Assembly: GCF_014385105.1 (NCBI RefSeq)
Contig: NZ_JACRTE010000005.1
Coordinates: forward strand, 140,915 to 204,914
Direction of reading: 5' to 3'
From: Qingrenia yutianensis
GTDB lineage: Bacteria; Bacillota; Clostridia; UMGS1810
DNA length: 64,000 nucleotides
Part shown: in pieces, positions 35,003 to 44,127 of the stretch
How positions within the stretch are numbered: the first letter of the stretch is position 1
Layout: every line of letters starts with the position of its first letter
The notes under the pieces: model-generated
The model's input: the letters and a program-made list of their open reading frames with translations, nothing else
Databases searched by the model: none
What the model was told of the DNA's origin: nothing
Made by a program: the position numbers and the translations under genes

Positions 35003-35992
35003 ATGATAGAAATTAAAAATCTTGAAAAAAGCTTTAAAACGTCATACGGCACAATCACGGCATTGAAAGACATAAACTTAACCGTGAACGACGGCGAAAT
35101 CTTCGGAATTATCGGTCTTTCGGGCGCAGGAAAATCCACACTTGTAAGGTGTATCAACCTTCTCGAGCGTCCAACAAAGGGCGAGGTGGTGCTGGACGGA
35201 AAATCGCTTACAACCCTTAAGAAAAAAGAACTTTTAAAGGTCAGACAGTCTATCGGAATGATTTTCCAGGGATTTAACCTTTTGGAGCAGAGAAACGTTT
35301 TAAAAAACGTGTGCTATCCGCTTGAAATTGCCGGCGTGAAAAAAGCGGACGCGGAGAAAAAAGCGAAAGAGCTCATCGAAATGGTCGGTCTTTCGGACAG
35401 ACTTTTATCCTATCCGTCACAGCTTTCGGGCGGACAGAAACAAAGAGTTGCCATTGCGCGCGCACTTGCCACAGACCCGAAATACATACTCTGCGACGAG
35501 GCTACAAGCGCACTCGACCCCAACACAACACAGTCGATTTTGGAACTTTTAAAACAAATAAACAAAACAATGGGCGTGACAATCGTTGTCATCACTCACG
35601 AAATGAAAGTTATAGAGCAAATCTGCGACCGCGTTGCGGTTATCGACAAAAGCCAAATCGCAGAGTCGGGCAAAGTAAGCACCGTTTTTGCAAACCCGAA
35701 ATCGGACATTGCAAAAGAACTTATTCTTCCGAAGTCGAAAACCGACGCGCACATCACGGGTAAAAAGAGCATACGACTTGTGTTTGACGGCGAAAAGAGC
35801 AGACGAAGCATTATAGCCGATATGATTTTGTCAACACAGGTGCCGGTTAACATTATGTATGCCGACACAAAAGATATTGACGGCACGGCATACGGGCATA
35901 TGCTTTTGGAACTTCCCGACGACGAAGTGCAGTCGGGCAAGATTTTTGCATATCTCGATACAAACGGCATTGCATACGAAAAGGAGGTGTGA
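35003..35992 (+). CDS. metN: Methionine ABC transporter ATP-binding protein MetN
   Basis: The 329-residue ATPase has Walker A GLSGAGKST near residue 38, signature QLSGGQKQRVAIARAL near 139, Walker B YILCDEATSALDP near 160 and the H-switch ITHEMK. The C-terminal ~85 residues form the NIL domain that binds methionine and causes trans-inhibition in MetN proteins (SIRLVFDGEKSRRSIIADMI onward). This identifies the system as a methionine transporter rather than a generic polar amino acid importer. The AAGGAG site is 14 bases upstream of the ATG, longer than usual. Regulated by the leader attenuator upstream. Confidence 0.96.
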   Translation: MIEIKNLEKSFKTSYGTITALKDINLTVNDGEIFGIIGLSGAGKSTLVRCINLLERPTKGEVVLDGKSLTTLKKKELLKVRQSIGMIFQGFNLLEQRNVLKNVCYPLEIAGVKKADAEKKAKELIEMVGLSDRLLSYPSQLSGGQKQRVAIARALATDPKYILCDEATSALDPNTTQSILELLKQINKTMGVTIVVITHEMKVIEQICDRVAVIDKSQIAESGKVSTVFANPKSDIAKELILPKSKTDAHITGKKSIRLVFDGEKSRRSIIADMILSTQVPVNIMYADTKDIDGTAYGHMLLELPDDEVQSGKIFAYLDTNGIAYEKEV

Positions 35993-35996
35993 GCCA

Positions 35997-36671
35997 ATGT
36001 CCGAAATGTTTCATTCACTTTGGCAAAACGGAATAATTCAGTTTGGAATTTGGGAAACGGTTTATATGACGCTTTTATCCACAATCGTTTCATATGTTAT
36101 AGGACTTCCGCTCGGAATTATGCTTTCGGTGACGGACAAAGACGGAATTTGCCCCGTTTTGTGGCTCAACCGAATTGTGGGATTTATCGTAAATATTTTC
36201 AGAAGTATTCCGTTTATCATACTTATGGTTGCACTCCTTCCCGTTGCAAAGCTGGTTGTCGGCACAAGCTTCGGCAACAAAGCAATGGTGGTTGTGCTGA
36301 TTATCGCCGCGGCACCGTATGTTGCGCGAATGGTGGAATCGTCAATCAAAGAGGTTGACAAAGGCATTATCGAGGCGGCACAGGCAATGGGCACATCGAC
36401 GGGAAAAATAATCACAAAGGTGCTCATTCCCGAGGCAAAGCCGAGCCTTATAATCGGCGGTGTTATTTCTATGGTAACAATTCTCTCCTACTCCGCAATG
36501 GCGGCTACAATCGGCGGCGGCGGACTTGGACAGATTGCTATAACTTACGGTTATCAGCGCTACAACAACGATATTATCTGGATTTGCGTTGTGCTGACAA
36601 TCATAATTGTGCAGATTATTCAGGAGGCAGGCGCGTTTATCGCGCACAAGACAGACAAGCGCATAAAATAA
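35997..36671 (+). CDS. metI: Methionine ABC transporter permease MetI
   Basis: The ATG at 35997 follows AAGGAGG located at the end of metN; longer in-frame sequence upstream is inside metN. The 224-residue protein has five membrane segments (about 22-46, 60-78, 86-105, 150-172, 190-208) and the permease coupling loop EAAQAMGTSTGKIITKVLIPEA. It forms a homodimeric channel with MetN and MetQ. Confidence 0.96.
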   Translation: MSEMFHSLWQNGIIQFGIWETVYMTLLSTIVSYVIGLPLGIMLSVTDKDGICPVLWLNRIVGFIVNIFRSIPFIILMVALLPVAKLVVGTSFGNKAMVVVLIIAAAPYVARMVESSIKEVDKGIIEAAQAMGTSTGKIITKVLIPEAKPSLIIGGVISMVTILSYSAMAATIGGGGLGQIAITYGYQRYNNDIIWICVVLTIIIVQIIQEAGAFIAHKTDKRIK

Positions 36672-36695
36672 AGGCATAAAAAAGGAGAAATTCTT

Positions 36696-36752
36696 ATGAT
36701 ATTTCGTTTTACAAAGCTTGTCCGCGAAAATTTCAGGTTCGGACGAATGTGA
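36696..36752 (+). CDS. Possible 18-residue small protein between metI and metQ
   Basis: An AAAAAAGGAG site lies eight bases before an ATG that opens an 18-codon frame, MIFRFTKLVRENFRFGRM, ending in TGA. It is basic and aromatic-rich. The spacer also holds a GTCCG/CGGAC hairpin (36720-36742). It may be a small protein, a translational control element for metQ, or chance. No family is recognised. Confidence 0.35.
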   Translation: MIFRFTKLVRENFRFGRM

Positions 36753-36831
36753 TTTTCGGGAACGGTTTTTCGTACATATGCAGAACATAAAAATTTAAAA
36801 ACACAAAATTTATTTTAAGGAGAAATGTAAA

Positions 36832-37650
36832 ATGAAGAAAATTTTATCGCTTATTGTATCACTCGCAGTTGTAATCGGACTTTTCTCGGGCTGCGGCGCA
36901 AAAAAGGACGACAAAACAATTAAAGTCGGCGCAAGCTCCACACCTCACGCTGAAATTCTTGAAAGCGTAAAAGAGGATCTTGCCGCAAAAGGCTACACGC
37001 TCGAAGTTGTAATCTACGACGACTATGTTCTCCCAAACAAGGCGCTTGCGGACGGCACACTCGACGCAAACTACTTCCAGCACAAACCCTATCTTGACAG
37101 TTTCAACGCGCAGAACGGAACAAACCTTGCGTCTGCGGCGGCAATTCACTATGAGCCGTTCGGCATTTATTCAAACGACGTTACCGACCTCAAAGATTTG
37201 AAACCGGGTGCAACGATCGTTATTCCTGCCGACGACAGCAACGAAACAAGAGCGCTTCTTCTTCTTGCACAAGAAAACATTATCAAGCTCCCCGAGGGCG
37301 CAAGCGCGGCAAAGGGTGTTACAACGCTTGATATAGTTGACAACGGCGGTTACAACATTCAGACCGTTCAGGCTGAAACCGTTCCTGCACAGCTCAAAAA
37401 CAGCGACCCCGGTTCCATCGCGGTTATCAACGGCAACTACGCAATCGGCGCAGGACTTAAAATTTCGGACGCTCTCGCAACCGAAAATGCAAACGGCGAC
37501 GCGGCGCAGACATACGCAAATATCGTTGCTGTAAGAAGCGGTGAGGAGTCGAGCGAAAAGACAAAAGCGCTTATAGACGCTCTTAAAACCGACAAAGTTA
37601 AAAGCTTTATAGATGAAAAATATGCCGGCGCAGTTTTGCCGATATTTTAA
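36832..37650 (+). CDS. metQ: Methionine-binding lipoprotein MetQ
   Basis: An AAGGAG site precedes the ATG. The 272-residue NlpA-family protein begins with a lipoprotein signal (MKKILSLIVS, lipobox LFSGC with Cys21), followed by IKVGASSTPHAEILESVK and DYVLPNKALADGTLDANYFQHKPYLD, motifs of MetQ/NlpA ligand-binding proteins, and ends with a typical KSFIDEKYAGAVLPIF. It captures methionine outside the cell and delivers it to MetNI. Confidence 0.96.
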   Translation: MKKILSLIVSLAVVIGLFSGCGAKKDDKTIKVGASSTPHAEILESVKEDLAAKGYTLEVVIYDDYVLPNKALADGTLDANYFQHKPYLDSFNAQNGTNLASAAAIHYEPFGIYSNDVTDLKDLKPGATIVIPADDSNETRALLLLAQENIIKLPEGASAAKGVTTLDIVDNGGYNIQTVQAETVPAQLKNSDPGSIAVINGNYAIGAGLKISDALATENANGDAAQTYANIVAVRSGEESSEKTKALIDALKTDKVKSFIDEKYAGAVLPIF

Positions 37651-37694
37651 GATTTAAGAAAAATGCGAAAGGACGATGTAGGCATCGTCCCGTT

Positions 37695-37742
37695 AAACAA
37701 AAAACCAACAGGACGGCTAATCACCGTCCTGTTGGTTTATCA
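37695..37742. terminator. Strong convergent terminator after metQ and the stalk-domain gene
   Basis: AAACCAACAGGACGG (37702-37716) and CCGTCCTGTTGGTTT (37724-37738) form a 15-bp perfect stem with a 7-nt loop. The minus strand has a U-rich run after it. A second small hairpin GGACGATG/CATCGTCC is at 37671-37690. Confidence 0.8.
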
Positions 37743-37800
37743 TCATAAAAACTTATTCACCAATTTTCAACGTATGCGAATTCGCACTGTCCTGATTTTC

Positions 37801-37840
37801 AACGGTTAACGTAGGTGCCAAACGGTTAACGTAGGTGCCA
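37801..37840. repeat. 20-bp perfect tandem duplication at the 3' end of the stalk-domain gene
   Basis: AACGGTTAACGTAGGTGCCA occurs at 37801-37820 and again at 37821-37840 without a mismatch. Twenty is not a multiple of three, so the extra copy shifts the reading frame of the minus-strand gene near its end. Confidence 0.97.
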
Positions 37841-38957
37841 ACTTTATTTTATACATCTGCTCGTTTCCCTCAAACGGAACCGTAATCTGCGGATAACCTG
37901 CCGCGTAAGGCGCTATGTCATAAAGCTGGAAATAGAGGTTAACGCCCTCCTCATCCAGATAAAACTCAACGTCTTTTGCGATTTTCTCAACCGTTTCTTT
38001 TGCGTCCGCAAAATACATATCGGGATTCTTGTCGATATCCTCATTAAACACTGCTATAACCTCGTTTGTCGCCGCGGTTTCGTCCATATTCCAGATGTCC
38101 GAGAGCGCAAGCTCTTTTTTCTCTTTCATATCGTAGTTAACCGACGTCATAGATGTGGTCGGGTGCGCGCCGTGAAGGTCATAATAGAGTATCGCGGTCA
38201 TAGAAAGATAATTTTCGGTGTTGAGGTCAATGTCATAGTCAAACTCAAACGTATACGGCAAAAATTCTCTGCCGTTCTCGTCGGGATTTGCCTTAAGCGA
38301 CAAGTATTCTTCATTTGCTGTGTCATAAAACTCGGTTTTAAGCCCGTCAGTAAACGCATTAACCGCATTGAGCGTGTCTGTATTCACCGCAGTTATAAAC
38401 TCGTCGTTTTCCGCATTTTCAATCACGGGATAATAACACGTTGCCGTGAACAATGTTGTGCCGTCATCCGCCGAGGAAGTATAGTCCATTTTCGACCTTG
38501 TGATTTTATAAAATCCCTGTTTCGAGGTAATGTTTACGGTGTTTTCCGCTTCGTCCCACACAACTTCAGCGCCGAAACTTTCGGACGCAACGCGCACAGG
38601 AACAAGCGTTCTGTCATTTACGATTTTGGGCGCAACGTCAATGGTTTTTGCCTCGCCCGACGCATAAATCTCGGTCGAACCGATTGTAAGCCCCAAACTT
38701 TTCGAGCCCATTTTTGCGTTGACGGTTTCGGTTTCGCCGTAGCTGTGATAGTCAACACTGCATCCGAGCGCCTCAAAAATTGCTCTGAACGGCACAAGCA
38801 CGCGGTCGCCTTCCATAATGGGAGGCTGGTCAAATTCCAAAGTTTTGCCATCCACAATTACGCTGATTTTTCCGTCCGCACCGCCGTCCGCAAATGCCGT
38901 TCCCGATGCAAGCATCATTGCCGCCATTGCGGCAGCCGTCAGTTTCTTAAATTTCAT
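37806..38957 (-). CDS. Secreted stalk-domain / DUF3298 protein with frameshifted C-terminus
   Basis: The 383-residue product has a Sec signal peptide (residues 1-23), a copper amine oxidase N-terminal-like stalk domain at about 30-145 (VPFRAIFEALGCSVDYH, NDRTLVPVRVASESFGAEVVWDE), and a DUF3298/DUF4163 (RsiV-like) domain at about 150-370 with ILYYDLHGAHPTTSMTSVNYD. The 20-bp duplication makes it end in TVWHLR. Without one copy the frame would continue as TVENQDSANSHTLKIGE with a stop at 37753-37755, just before the terminator, which is clearly the ancestral end. Only the last ~15 residues are changed, so function may be kept. Cell-surface role unknown. Confidence 0.88.
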   Translation of the reverse strand: MKFKKLTAAAMAAMMLASGTAFADGGADGKISVIVDGKTLEFDQPPIMEGDRVLVPFRAIFEALGCSVDYHSYGETETVNAKMGSKSLGLTIGSTEIYASGEAKTIDVAPKIVNDRTLVPVRVASESFGAEVVWDEAENTVNITSKQGFYKITRSKMDYTSSADDGTTLFTATCYYPVIENAENDEFITAVNTDTLNAVNAFTDGLKTEFYDTANEEYLSLKANPDENGREFLPYTFEFDYDIDLNTENYLSMTAILYYDLHGAHPTTSMTSVNYDMKEKKELALSDIWNMDETAATNEVIAVFNEDIDKNPDMYFADAKETVEKIAKDVEFYLDEEGVNLYFQLYDIAPYAAGYPQITVPFEGNEQMYKIKLAPTLTVWHLR

Positions 38958-39040
38958 AAAAAATCCTCCCTTTTAAAAAATTTTATGTATGCGGCGAGCA
39001 TAAAATTATGCCGCACGCAAAACACCTTTAAAAAAACACC

Positions 39041-39505
39041 CTATGATTTCTTTTTTGATTTCAAAAGGCTTTTAAGTTCGTCCATAAACGTATTGACGTC
39101 GCGGAATTCCCTGTAAACAGAGGCAAAACGCACATATGCCACCTCGTCAATATCCTTAAGCTTTTCCATAACCAGCTCGCCGATATGCGTTGACGAAATT
39201 TCTCTGTCCATAGAATTGAACAGTTTCACCTCAATTTCGGACACCATATTTTCCACCTGCGCAAAGGTTACGGGCGTTTTTTCGCACGCGCGCAAAATTC
39301 CGTTTATGAGTTTTTGTCTGTCATATTGCTGGCGCTTGCCGTCCTTTTTGATTATAATAATCGGAATAGACTCGATTTGCTCATACGTTGTAAAACGTTT
39401 TTCGCACTTCAAACATTCGCGCCTTCTTCGGATTGAATTTCCCTCGTCGGTAGGGCGCGAATCTATAACCTTGCTTTCGGTATATTCGCAATACGGACAT
39501 CTCAT
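39041..39505 (-). CDS. nrdR: Transcriptional repressor NrdR
   Basis: The ATG at 39503-39505 begins the expected MRCPYC; the open frame extends three codons further. The 154-residue protein has a zinc ribbon with CPYC and CLKC (RRRRECLKCEKRFTTYE) and an ATP-cone domain from about residue 46 (IIIIKKDGKRQQYDRQKLINGILRAC). NrdR senses ATP/dATP and represses ribonucleotide reductase genes. It lies downstream of ftsZ on the same strand, separated by a stem-loop. Confidence 0.96.
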   Translation of the reverse strand: MRCPYCEYTESKVIDSRPTDEGNSIRRRRECLKCEKRFTTYEQIESIPIIIIKKDGKRQQYDRQKLINGILRACEKTPVTFAQVENMVSEIEVKLFNSMDREISSTHIGELVMEKLKDIDEVAYVRFASVYREFRDVNTFMDELKSLLKSKKKS

Positions 39506-39550
39506 ATGCGTCAAACTTCCTTTCGCGCAAAATTTGTTTTTTTATTCAAT

Positions 39551-39580
39551 TAAAGCACACCGCAAGAACAGTGTGCTTTA
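39551..39580 (-). terminator. Stem-loop between ftsZ and nrdR
   Basis: TAAAGCACAC/GTGTGCTTTA (39551-39560 with 39571-39580) is a 10-bp perfect stem with a 10-nt loop. The minus strand lacks a clean U-run after it, so termination may be partial. Confidence 0.5.
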
Positions 39581-39596
39581 AATTTTAAATCAATTA

Positions 39597-40670
39597 TCAG
39601 TTATTTTTGTTTGACAAAAACGGCGGAATAACAAAATCGTCGTCGCTGAATTTTTCAAACGCAGGCGCTTCTGTATCGTCCGTTTTCTTCTTTTCAGCCT
39701 TGGAGGGCTCGTCAAGACCTGTTGCAACAACCGTGATAACAATTTCGTCATCAAGCGAATCGTCAACAGATGTACCGAATATAATGTTCGCGTCGGAGTC
39801 AACAAGCTCGTAGATAAGCTCGGACGCGCTCTCGATTTCGTAAAGAGTAAGGTTTTTGTCGCCCGCGATATTGAATACAACATTGCTTGCGCCGTCGATT
39901 GTTGTTTCGAGAAGCGGAGAATTGATAGCCGCTTTGATAGCAACCTCTGCTCTGTTTTCACCCGACGCTCTGCCGATACCCATATGCGCGATACCCGAAT
40001 TTCTCATTACGGACGAAATATCCGCAAAGTCCAAATCGATATATCCCGGCGAAGTGATAAGGTTTGAAATACCTTTAACGCCCTGGCTCAAAATGCTGTC
40101 CGCAATTTTGAATGCGTCTTTCATAGAAGTTTTCTTGTCGCAAACGTCCAAAAGTTTGTCGTTCGGAATTACAACAAGCGCGTCAACGCACTGTTTCAAT
40201 TCTTCAATACCTGCGTTTGCCTGGTCAAGACGTCTTTTACCCTCAAATCTGAACGGACGTGTTACAACGCCGACAGTAAGTATGCCCATTTCTTTTGCTA
40301 TGTTTGCAATAATGGGAGCCGCGCCCGTACCTGTTCCGCCGCCCATACCTGCGGTAACAAACACCATATCCGCACCGCGGATTGCCTGCGCGATTTCCTC
40401 TCTGCTCTCCTCGGCTGCTCTCTGACCGATTTCAGGCTTTGCGCCTGCACCGAGACCTTTTGTAAGTTTTTCGCCAATCTGAATTTTAAGGTCTGCTTTT
40501 GAACGGTTTTCGCCGAAAAGCACCTGTTTCTCTGTGTTAACGGCAATAAACTGTACGCCTGTAAGCTGGTCTTCTATCATTCTGTTAACAGCGTTGTTTC
40601 CGCCGCCGCCGACACCTATAACCTTCATATTAGCACCGGTTATTTCCTTTTCGTTATCAAATTCCAACAC
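39597..40670 (-). CDS. ftsZ: Cell division protein FtsZ
   Basis: I place the start at the GTG at 40668-40670 just after AAGGAGG; the open frame begins six codons earlier in the ribosome-binding site. The 357-residue tubulin homologue has VIGVGGGGNNAVNRMI, the GTP-binding tubulin signature GGGTGTGAAPIIA near residue 105, and the T7 loop region around NLITSPGYIDLDFADI. A linker and the C-terminal peptide DDDFVIPPFLSNKNN end it. FtsZ polymerises into the division ring. It is the last cell-division gene of the cluster. Confidence 0.97.
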   Translation of the reverse strand: MLEFDNEKEITGANMKVIGVGGGGNNAVNRMIEDQLTGVQFIAVNTEKQVLFGENRSKADLKIQIGEKLTKGLGAGAKPEIGQRAAEESREEIAQAIRGADMVFVTAGMGGGTGTGAAPIIANIAKEMGILTVGVVTRPFRFEGKRRLDQANAGIEELKQCVDALVVIPNDKLLDVCDKKTSMKDAFKIADSILSQGVKGISNLITSPGYIDLDFADISSVMRNSGIAHMGIGRASGENRAEVAIKAAINSPLLETTIDGASNVVFNIAGDKNLTLYEIESASELIYELVDSDANIIFGTSVDDSLDDEIVITVVATGLDEPSKAEKKKTDDTEAPAFEKFSDDDFVIPPFLSNKNN

Positions 40671-40800
40671 GGTTCTTCCTCCTTGCACTTTATAAAATTT
40701 ATCTTAATTTGTAAAATAAAGCGGTAATTATAAATACAATATACCATTATGTAATGATTATATCATAAAACTTTGCAAATTCCAAGCATTTTTTTTAAAA

Positions 40801-41172
40801 TTATTCATTTTTTTCGCTAATTTTGTCATTATCGTGATTTTTTATAAAACTTTTAAGAAAAATGCGCCTTGCTATGGCAAAATTTTGGAAAATTCTCATA
40901 ACAAAAACCAGCGACGCGGCAAGATATAAATCAAGCCCGACTTTTTTGCCGAAAAATATCAAAAGCGCCGAGATTAAAGCGTTGCCGAAAAATCCCGTTA
41001 TGAAAATTGTGAAATCATACTTTCCGCGAAGCGACGCGGTATATGCGCCGAGGAGAGAGTCGAGCGACGCAAGTATCATCATTGCCGCATACGGTATGAA
41101 ATACGCAGGGATATATATGTCAAACATCACTGCGAGGGCGCACCCTGCGGCAAGCGCAAATATAAGTATCAT
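40801..41172 (-). CDS. sbp: Small basic membrane protein (DUF1290, Sbp)
   Basis: The ATG at 41170-41172 follows GGGAGGG by eight bases; the open frame extends nine codons into the previous gene. The 123-residue protein has about four hydrophobic segments (1-15, 20-40, 52-75, 80-98), with the DUF1290 features IPAYFIPYAAMMILASLDSLLGAYTASLRG and a basic C-terminus. In Bacillus the gene lies between the DUF881 genes and ftsA-ftsZ, as here minus ftsA. Function unknown. Confidence 0.9.
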   Translation of the reverse strand: MILIFALAAGCALAVMFDIYIPAYFIPYAAMMILASLDSLLGAYTASLRGKYDFTIFITGFFGNALISALLIFFGKKVGLDLYLAASLVFVMRIFQNFAIARRIFLKSFIKNHDNDKISEKNE

Positions 41173-41188
41173 TTTCAAAAATCCCTCC

Positions 41189-41911
41189 CTACTCCGCACT
41201 CTTTGCGTATTTAAAGCTTACAATTCCGCTGTATTTTCCTATTTTTATTTCCGCCGACTTTGCTATGGAAATATCAAATCCGTAAAGGCTTTTAAGCTGG
41301 TCGATTATACCGCCTTTAAGCTTCAGCGCCGCCTCAAGCATATCCGGCTCGCCGATTGCCTTAATCTCGAACGGCGGAACGTATTTGTTGCCGTTTATTA
41401 TGATTGTCGGACCGACGCACCTTATTTCGCTGGACGACACAAGGCGTTCGCCGTTTACGGAAATCGCCTCGGCGTCGGCAGAGCGCAGTTCATTTACAAT
41501 TGTGCGCAGGTCGCTGTCGTGGATTATGTATGACGATGCGGATTTTCCGGCGTCCGGCTCGGCGGTGCTGTCGGACAGCGTCACCGTCACGCCCTTGCCT
41601 TTAACGTCGGTAAGACCTGCAAGAATTTTATACCGTTCAAGTTCGGACGCCATAGCCTTTGCGCCGTCGGTGTTTTGCTCCGCCTCTTTACGGTAGTTGT
41701 CCAAGTCGTTTGTTGCCGCCAAAAGGCGGTTTTTCAAATCTTCAATCTGCAAATCTTTTTTTACGAGTTCTTCTTTTGCCTCCTCAACGCGCGTAATTTC
41801 GCCGTTTTCGGACGAGGAATTTTTTATTATGCTCTTAACCTGCATTGTGATTGCAAAGCTTAAAATAAAAAACAGTACCGCAAGTGTGATTTGAGTTTTT
41901 TTATCGCGCAT
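41189..41911 (-). CDS. DUF881 family protein (YlxW/YlxX-like)
   Basis: The 240-residue protein has one N-terminal membrane helix (residues 8-25), a coiled coil (about 35-85, VEEAKEELVKKDLQIEDLKNRLLA), and a DUF881 domain with GKGVTVTLSDS, IHDSDLRTIVNELRSADAEAISVNGERL and PPFEIKAIGEPDMLEAAL. DUF881 proteins are found in Firmicutes and actinobacterial division clusters; the function is not known. The stop overlaps the start region of the next gene. Confidence 0.93.
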   Translation of the reverse strand: MRDKKTQITLAVLFFILSFAITMQVKSIIKNSSSENGEITRVEEAKEELVKKDLQIEDLKNRLLAATNDLDNYRKEAEQNTDGAKAMASELERYKILAGLTDVKGKGVTVTLSDSTAEPDAGKSASSYIIHDSDLRTIVNELRSADAEAISVNGERLVSSSEIRCVGPTIIINGNKYVPPFEIKAIGEPDMLEAALKLKGGIIDQLKSLYGFDISIAKSAEIKIGKYSGIVSFKYAKSAE

Positions 41912-41956
41912 ATTTTTCTCCTTGCAAATTTTTATGCCGTGTTTATGTTTTATCTC

Positions 41957-42874
41957 CTACTGTGCGCTTCCTTTATACCTTGCCGACGCGGACGGGTCGG
42001 ACAAATCGAGCGTCCCTCCGCGGTAGGTTTTAAGCTGGGTTTCCAGCGTTTTTGTAAGATATGCCATTTTATACTGCAATGCGTCGTTTTTGCCCATATT
42101 TACGACAATTTCGTTATCCATTGTCATCATAATTTTATTTTTGTCGCTCAAATCTATGCTTTTCACGGCATTGGGCAAATCGGTTGCCGACGAAATTTCC
42201 GAAAGAAGGCTTGTGAGAATGTCGAATTTCTCGCCGTCTTTGAACGTAATTTTTGATCCGACCTCAAATTTTGTCGGCACAACGCCCGTCACGACTATAA
42301 GATTTTCGTTCTCCGCACCGTTTAAAATTTCGAGAATTTTTCCGCTTTTATCTATGCAGATATACTTGTCCAAATGCTTGACGTACGCCGTTTTGACGCA
42401 CTCCTCCACCGCAATTTCAACGGTTGAGGGAAATTTCAATTTAACGTGCACGTCATTTATAAGCGGTATTTTTTTAAGGTTTTTAACCGCCGAGCGCGTG
42501 TTTGTGCGAAGTATGTTTCTGCCCGTCACAATGCCCGAATTTTTAACAATCTGCTGCGCGGTGAGGGCGTTGTTTCCCGTCACCGCGACGATTTTTATGT
42601 TAAACGCAGGCGTGAAAAGCAATGACGTTAAAATTGCAAACAAAAGGCACAAAAGCACAAAATTGTTTTTGCCTTCGCCTTTCACGCTTTTTTCGGGGAT
42701 TTCTTCCTTTTCGTCGCTGACATTCACGAAATTGTAACTTTGCTTTTCGGGAACGCTCTCTGATATTTTCTCCGTTTTAACGTCGGGATTTTCCGCGTTG
42801 CCGGCGGTGTTTTCCGCACTTTCGTCAATATTTTCGTTAGTCAAATTTTCAACGCTTTTTGTATCGTCGTTCAT
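41957..42874 (-). CDS. ftsQ: Cell division protein FtsQ/DivIB
   Basis: The 305-residue protein has a long acidic cytoplasmic tail (residues 1-68, rich in Glu, Asn and Ser), one membrane helix at about 70-88, a POTRA domain (FNIKIVAVTGNNALTAQQIVKNSGI) and a beta domain with PSTVEIAVEECVKTAYV. It bridges the FtsL/FtsB pair and the septal synthases. Its start overlaps the murA stop by ATGA. Confidence 0.94.
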   Translation of the reverse strand: MNDDTKSVENLTNENIDESAENTAGNAENPDVKTEKISESVPEKQSYNFVNVSDEKEEIPEKSVKGEGKNNFVLLCLLFAILTSLLFTPAFNIKIVAVTGNNALTAQQIVKNSGIVTGRNILRTNTRSAVKNLKKIPLINDVHVKLKFPSTVEIAVEECVKTAYVKHLDKYICIDKSGKILEILNGAENENLIVVTGVVPTKFEVGSKITFKDGEKFDILTSLLSEISSATDLPNAVKSIDLSDKNKIMMTMDNEIVVNMGKNDALQYKMAYLTKTLETQLKTYRGGTLDLSDPSASARYKGSAQ

Positions 42875-44127
42875 TGGTAAATCCTTTCAATATCCGCGCC
42901 GAGATTTTTAAAATCCTCGGCAAGGCTCTGGTATCCGCGGTCGATAAAGTGGGTGTTGTAAACCCTGCTTTCACCGTTTGCTGCAAGCGATGCCACAACA
43001 AGCGCCGCGCCCGAACGCAAATCGCACGCGTAAACCGACGCGCCGGTAAGCGATTTTACGCCCTTTATCACCGCAACTTTGCCGTCAACGCTGATGTCAG
43101 CGCCCATTTTTGCAAGTTCGCCCGCGGTTTTAAACCGCTGTTCAAAAATATTTTCTTTAATAATGCTCGTGCCGTTTGCATACGCAAGAACGCTCATCAT
43201 AACAGACTGTGCGTCGGTTGGAAAACCTGGATACGGCATAGTTCTGATAATGTCGATTTTATTTATAACCTCGGGCGCTTTGATGTAAATTTTATCCTCG
43301 CCCGTTTTGATTTTTGCACCGCACTCCGCAAGCGCGCTCGTCACCGCGCAAAAGTGCTCGGGGCAAACGTTTTCAAGCTCGGTTTCACCGCCCGACACCG
43401 CCGTACCGCAAAGATACGTCGCCGCGGCAATTCTGTCCGAAATGACGGTGTGCTCGCAGTCGTGAAAACTTTCGACGCCCTCAATTTCAATATTCGACGA
43501 GCCTGCTCCCGAAATTTTTGCACCCATATCGTTTAAAAAATTCTGCAAATCTTCAATTTCAGGCTCGCGCGCCGCGTTGCAGATTGTGGTTTTGCCGTTT
43601 GAAAGCGACGCGAAAAGCATAATATTTTCGGTTGCGCCCACCGACGGAAAATCGAGATGGACACTTTTATTCTGCATTTTTTTAAGACGGCAGTTTATGT
43701 AGCCGTGGCTTTCTTCAATTTCAACTCCGAGAGTTTTAAGCGCTTTAAGGTGCAGGTCAATGGGGCGCGGCCCAAGCTCGCACCCGCCCGGAAAACTCAT
43801 TGACGCCTCACCCGCGCGCGCGATTATCGCCCCCATAAAAATGATGGACGAACGCATTTTGTTCATAAGCTCATTGGGAATATAATTGTTTGTTATAACA
43901 CTTGCGTCAACGGTAACGGTATCGTTTTCGCGCTTTATTTTACAGCCGAGAAATTTCAAAATTTCCAGCGTAACCTTTACGTCCGAAAGATTGGGACAAT
44001 TATGTAAAACGGTGGTACCCTTGTTTAAAATGGCAGCGGCGAGCGACGGCAAAACGGCATTTTTTGAGCCTTGCACGCATATCGAACCGCAAAGCGGTTT
44101 TCCGCCCGTTATTTTAATGTAGTCCAT
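42871..44127 (-). CDS. murA: UDP-N-acetylglucosamine 1-carboxyvinyltransferase
   Basis: The start is the ATG at 44125-44127 after GGAGGTG. The 418-residue EPSP-synthase-fold enzyme has NAVLPSLAAAILNKG with the UDP-GlcNAc-binding Lys-Asn near residue 22, the catalytic loop region FPGGCELGPRPIDLHL containing the PEP-reactive cysteine near 115, and YPGFPTDAQSVMM. It makes UDP-GlcNAc-enolpyruvate, the first committed step of peptidoglycan synthesis. Its location inside the dcw cluster, before ftsQ, is typical of Clostridia. Confidence 0.96.
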   Translation of the reverse strand: MDYIKITGGKPLCGSICVQGSKNAVLPSLAAAILNKGTTVLHNCPNLSDVKVTLEILKFLGCKIKRENDTVTVDASVITNNYIPNELMNKMRSSIIFMGAIIARAGEASMSFPGGCELGPRPIDLHLKALKTLGVEIEESHGYINCRLKKMQNKSVHLDFPSVGATENIMLFASLSNGKTTICNAAREPEIEDLQNFLNDMGAKISGAGSSNIEIEGVESFHDCEHTVISDRIAAATYLCGTAVSGGETELENVCPEHFCAVTSALAECGAKIKTGEDKIYIKAPEVINKIDIIRTMPYPGFPTDAQSVMMSVLAYANGTSIIKENIFEQRFKTAGELAKMGADISVDGKVAVIKGVKSLTGASVYACDLRSGAALVVASLAANGESRVYNTHFIDRGYQSLAEDFKNLGADIERIYQ

